From Alloyangia pacifica (lineage in GTDB: Bacteria; Pseudomonadota; Alphaproteobacteria; Rhodobacterales; Rhodobacteraceae), in the NCBI RefSeq assembly GCF_900116195.1, contig NZ_FOZW01000011.1, forward strand, positions 62,001-126,000: a stretch of 64,000 nt of DNA, in the 5' to 3' direction. Position 1 is the stretch's first letter; each line of letters begins with the position of its first letter. This document shows, piece after piece, positions 61,365 through 64,000 of the stretch. The notes below the pieces were generated by a model, which was not told the DNA's origin, ran no database searches, and worked only from the letters and a program-made list of their open reading frames with translations. A program made the position numbers and the translations under genes.

Positions 61365-62606
61365 ATGCCGATCCCCATTTCCGCCAAGGTGCAGAAGTTG
61401 CGCCCCTCGCCCAGCATGGCGGCCAAGCAGCGCGTGCTTGAGCTCGAGGCGGCCGGGCGGACCATTCTCGACTTCTGCCTCGGAGAACCCGATTTCGACA
61501 CGCCCGAGCACATCATCGCCGCAGCGGAAAAGGCGATGCGCTCCGGCGATACGCACTACACCGCGGCACAGGGCAAGCTCGCGCTACGCCAGGCCGTGTC
61601 GCGCAAGCTCGAGGTCGAGAACGGCGTGACCTATGATCCCTCGGAGATCGTGATCGGCAACGGCGCCAAGCAGCTCATCTTCGAAGTGCTCGCGGCGACC
61701 CTGTCCGAGGGCGACGAGGTTATCGTTCCCACGCCCTACTGGGTGAGCTACCCGGACATCGTCTCGCTGAACGGTGGCGTGCCGGTGATCGCCACCTGTG
61801 GGCCGGAGGTGAACTTCAAGCTGACCCCCGAGATCCTCGAAGCAGCAATCACCGAGCGCACCCGCTGGCTGATCGTCAACTCGCCGTCGAACCCGACCGG
61901 CGCGGTCTACACGAAGGGCGAATGGCTGGCGCTGGTGGAGGTGCTGGAGCGGCATCCGCAAGTCGCGGTGCTGACCGACGAGATCTACGAGAAGATCTTC
62001 TACGAGTGCAACCGGACCATCACTCCGACCGCCATCGCCCCTGCGCTGAAGGACCGCTGCGTCGTCGTCAACGGCATGTCGAAGGCCTATGCCATGACCG
62101 GCTGGCGCGTCGGCTATGCCGCCGGTCCGGTCGAGGTGATCAAGGCGGTGACCAAGCTTCTGAGCCAATCGACGAGCTGCCCCTGCGCCTTCGCCCAGAC
62201 CGCGGCAACCGTCGCGCTGGAGACCGAGCATCCCGCGGTGGACGAGATGCTGGCCGCCTACACCGAGCGCCGCAAGCTGATCGTCGATGGGCTTAACGCC
62301 GCGCCCGGGATCACCTGCGCGCTGCCTGATGCCGCCTTCTACGTCTTCGCCGACGTTCGCGACCTGCTCGGCACGGTGACGCCCGCGGGACGCAGCATCG
62401 CCACCGACATCGAGCTTGTCGACTACCTGCTCGACGAGGCCTCGGTCGCGGTCATGGACGGAACCTCCTACGGCACGCCGGGTTTCCTGCGACTGTCCTT
62501 CGCCGCGTCCAACGAAAACATCCGCGCTGGCGTCGCGGCCATCGCCGCGGCGGTGGCGCAGCTGACGCCCGCGCCCCAGACCCTCGAGAAGGCAGACCAG
62601 GCATGA
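61365..62606 (+). CDS. Class I aminotransferase (aspartate aminotransferase-like)
   Basis: 413 residues. PLP fold type I: FCLGEPDFDTPEHI, YTAAQGKLALRQAV, IVIGNGAKQLIFEVL, IVNSPSNPTGAVY (PLP Asn), LTDEIYEKIFYE (Asp), Schiff-base Lys in NGMSKAYAMTGWRVGY, and the substrate Arg near the C-terminus in GFLRLSFA. It transfers an amino group between an L-amino acid and a 2-keto acid. It overlaps the RraA-like gene by 4 bases, linking it to breakdown of a 4-carboxy-4-hydroxy-2-oxo type acid or similar. Confidence 0.92.
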   Translation: MPIPISAKVQKLRPSPSMAAKQRVLELEAAGRTILDFCLGEPDFDTPEHIIAAAEKAMRSGDTHYTAAQGKLALRQAVSRKLEVENGVTYDPSEIVIGNGAKQLIFEVLAATLSEGDEVIVPTPYWVSYPDIVSLNGGVPVIATCGPEVNFKLTPEILEAAITERTRWLIVNSPSNPTGAVYTKGEWLALVEVLERHPQVAVLTDEIYEKIFYECNRTITPTAIAPALKDRCVVVNGMSKAYAMTGWRVGYAAGPVEVIKAVTKLLSQSTSCPCAFAQTAATVALETEHPAVDEMLAAYTERRKLIVDGLNAAPGITCALPDAAFYVFADVRDLLGTVTPAGRSIATDIELVDYLLDEASVAVMDGTSYGTPGFLRLSFAASNENIRAGVAAIAAAVAQLTPAPQTLEKADQA

Positions 62607-63235
62607 CCCCGACATCCTTCGCCGCCGCGCAGCCGGCCGACCTAGAGCTGATCGCGGAATTCGGCAAATGCGCCGTCGCCAACGTCAGCGACAACCTTGA
62701 CCGCCTGCGCGGCGCGATCGGCCTGCGGCCGTTCCACGGGGCTGCGCCGATGGCCGGCCGCGCGCTGACGGTCAAGACGGCACCGGGCGACAACGCCTAC
62801 ATCCACCGCGCCCTCGATCTGGTGCAGCCGGGCGACGTCATCGTCGTCGACGGTGCGGGCTACGAGGATCGCGCACTGATCGGCGGCATCATGGTGGCCA
62901 TCGCCCGCAAGCGCGGCGCGGCCGGCTTCGTGCTCGACGGCGCGATCCGCGACATCGACGAGATCGCCGGAGGCGACTTCCCGGTCTTCGCACGCAATGT
63001 CATTCACCTCGGACCCTACAAGAACGGCCCGGGCGCGATCAACGTGCCGGTGACGGTCGGCGGGATGCTGGTCCACCCCGGCGACATCATCCTCGGCGAC
63101 TCCGACGGAATCGTCGCGATCCGGCCCGACGAGGCCCCTGCAACACTGGCCGCGACGCAGGCCCAGGCCCGCAAGGAGGCCGAGATCCTCGCCTCGATCG
63201 AGGCGGGAACTTATACCGGGGCCTACGCGAAGTAA
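62603..63235 (+). CDS. RraA-family protein (HMG/oxaloacetate-type aldolase or decarboxylase)
   Basis: 210 residues. RraA/menG-like fold: CAVANVSDNLDRL at the N-terminus, GGIMVAIARKRGAAGFVLDG followed by AIRDIDE (the conserved Arg-Asp metal-site motif), and GDIILGDSDGIVAI. Family members include 4-hydroxy-4-methyl-2-oxoglutarate aldolase and oxaloacetate decarboxylase as well as the RNase E inhibitor RraA. With an aminotransferase just upstream, an aldolase/decarboxylase role is the better guess. Confidence 0.87.
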   Translation: MTPTSFAAAQPADLELIAEFGKCAVANVSDNLDRLRGAIGLRPFHGAAPMAGRALTVKTAPGDNAYIHRALDLVQPGDVIVVDGAGYEDRALIGGIMVAIARKRGAAGFVLDGAIRDIDEIAGGDFPVFARNVIHLGPYKNGPGAINVPVTVGGMLVHPGDIILGDSDGIVAIRPDEAPATLAATQAQARKEAEILASIEAGTYTGAYAK

Positions 63236-63236
63236 T

Positions 63237-63704
63237 ATGGCGCACCGGAATGTTCCCCTGACCCTGTCCGAGTACGAGGACCTGCTGCGCCTCGGCAGGG
63301 CCCATGGGCTCGATGCCGTCCGGATCCAGCGCGGCGACTGGAGCCTCGACGTCAACTTCGCGCCGGGTCCGGCTGCCTCGACCCCGGCAGGTGACACTCT
63401 TCGGACAGAAGGCGCCGAGCCGCCCGCCCCCGTGCAGGCGACACCGGCAGACACCGCGACGCATGCCGTCGTCGCCCCGGTGGCCGGGATCGTGCATCTG
63501 ACCGCGGCACCGGGCGAGCCTGCCCTCGTCGCCGTCGGCGACAAGATCGCCGCGGGGACCACGGTCGCGGTGATCGAAGCGATGAAGATGATGACCAACA
63601 TTGACAGCGAACGCGACGGCATGATCGCGGAGGTGCTGGTCGCCGCCGGAGACATGGTGGCCCCCGGGCAACCGCTGTTCCTGATCCGGGAGGTCGCGGC
63701 ATGA
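63237..63704 (+). CDS. accB: Biotin carboxyl carrier protein
   Basis: 155 residues. N-terminal segment LTLSEYEDLLRLGRAHGLD, a Pro/Ala linker (about 50-75), and a C-terminal biotinyl domain with the biotin-attachment Lys in IEAMKMMTNI. Starts one base after the RraA-like stop and overlaps the biotin carboxylase start by 4 bases. No carboxyltransferase is seen in the window. AccB/AccC pairs of this kind, next to transporters, often accompany pxpA/pxpB/pxpC 5-oxoprolinase genes, so a specialised rather than housekeeping role is likely (inference). Confidence 0.9.
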   Translation: MAHRNVPLTLSEYEDLLRLGRAHGLDAVRIQRGDWSLDVNFAPGPAASTPAGDTLRTEGAEPPAPVQATPADTATHAVVAPVAGIVHLTAAPGEPALVAVGDKIAAGTTVAVIEAMKMMTNIDSERDGMIAEVLVAAGDMVAPGQPLFLIREVAA

Positions 63705-64000
63705 TCAAGCGCCTTCTCATCGCCAACCGCGGCGAGATCGCCCTGCGCATCCAGCGCGCCGCGCGCGCGCTCGGGATCGAGACCGTTCAGATCCACAGCA
63801 CCGCCGATGCCGGGGCTTCCTTCGTGCGCGCCGCCGACCTCGCGGTCTGCGTCGGACCGGCCGCCACCGCGGACAGCTACCTGAACATGCCGCGCATCAT
63901 CGCCGCTGCCCTGGCAAGCGATTGCGACGCGGTCCATCCCGGCTATGGCCTGCTGTCGGAAAACCCCGAGTTCGCTGCGCTCTGCGTGGAATCCGGGCTT
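63701..64000 (+). CDS. accC: Biotin carboxylase, N-terminal part (cut by right edge)
   Basis: 100 codons visible. Starts MIKRLLIANRGEIALRIQRA, the unmistakable biotin carboxylase opening, then TADAGASFVRAADLAVCVG and VHPGYGLLSENPEFAALC. ATP-dependent carboxylation of the biotin on the partner carrier protein. The ATG overlaps the carrier gene stop by 4 bases. The remainder lies beyond the window. Confidence 0.92.
   Translation, partial: MIKRLLIANRGEIALRIQRAARALGIETVQIHSTADAGASFVRAADLAVCVGPAATADSYLNMPRIIAAALASDCDAVHPGYGLLSENPEFAALCVESGL

Overview
The window is high-GC, densely packed DNA of alphaproteobacterial type. Its solute-binding-protein ABC and TRAP systems, GMC oxidoreductases, IclR/GntR switches and long chains of 4-bp ATGA overlaps most resemble the Roseobacter/Salipiger side of the Rhodobacteraceae (inference from gene content only). 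No rRNA, tRNA, CRISPR array, replication gene or complete mobile element was found. The content is almost entirely substrate uptake and catabolism, as expected for an accessory replicon or catabolic island. Degraded IS3- and IS5-type transposase remnants lie at module borders.

Layout. (1) 1-9021: a giant secreted multicopper oxidase (C-terminus beyond the left edge) is divergent from a two-gene unit that encodes a serine hydrolase-caspase fusion and a zinc metalloprotease. (2) 9375-9660: IS3-family transposase scar. (3) 9675-22693 (minus): a twelve-gene amino-sugar operon with a deacylase, a ribose-type ABC importer (one permease fused to its ATPase), creatininase-like amidohydrolase, aldehyde dehydrogenase, class V aminotransferase, RidA, NanE, ROK kinase, NagB and NagA. 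It is divergent from its probable IclR regulator (22820-23593). (4) 23590-25302: a GMC oxidoreductase whose promoter carries the same palindromic half-sites as the amino-sugar promoter. (5) 25942-36304: a FadR-type GntR regulator and a peptide-type ABC operon with a second GMC oxidoreductase, an AtzG-like small protein, an amidase and a MetX-like hydrolase. (6) 37316-57290: two paralogous polar-amino-acid ABC systems that both lack an ATPase gene. One is followed by an MmgE/PrpD protein, the other by an aldehyde dehydrogenase, a 2-hydroxyacid dehydrogenase and a molybdopterin oxidoreductase. Between them are an AbrB-type membrane protein, a minus-strand operon (the only matching ATPase, HyuA, HyuB, class III aminotransferase, class II aldolase) and a second IclR regulator. 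(7) 57291-64000: an IS5 remnant, then a TRAP transporter, a class I aminotransferase, an RraA-like protein, a biotin carrier protein and the start of a biotin carboxylase (cut by the right edge).

The logic is modular: each block pairs a dedicated importer with enzymes that remove acyl, amide or amino groups and then oxidise the carbon skeleton. A recurrent layout feature is a GC-rich hairpin directly after every one of the five solute-binding-protein genes. The most unusual genes are the multicopper oxidase, whose copper motifs are in permuted order, and the neighbouring hydrolase-caspase/metalloprotease pair. The amino-sugar operon is a good candidate for an uncharacterised catabolic pathway.
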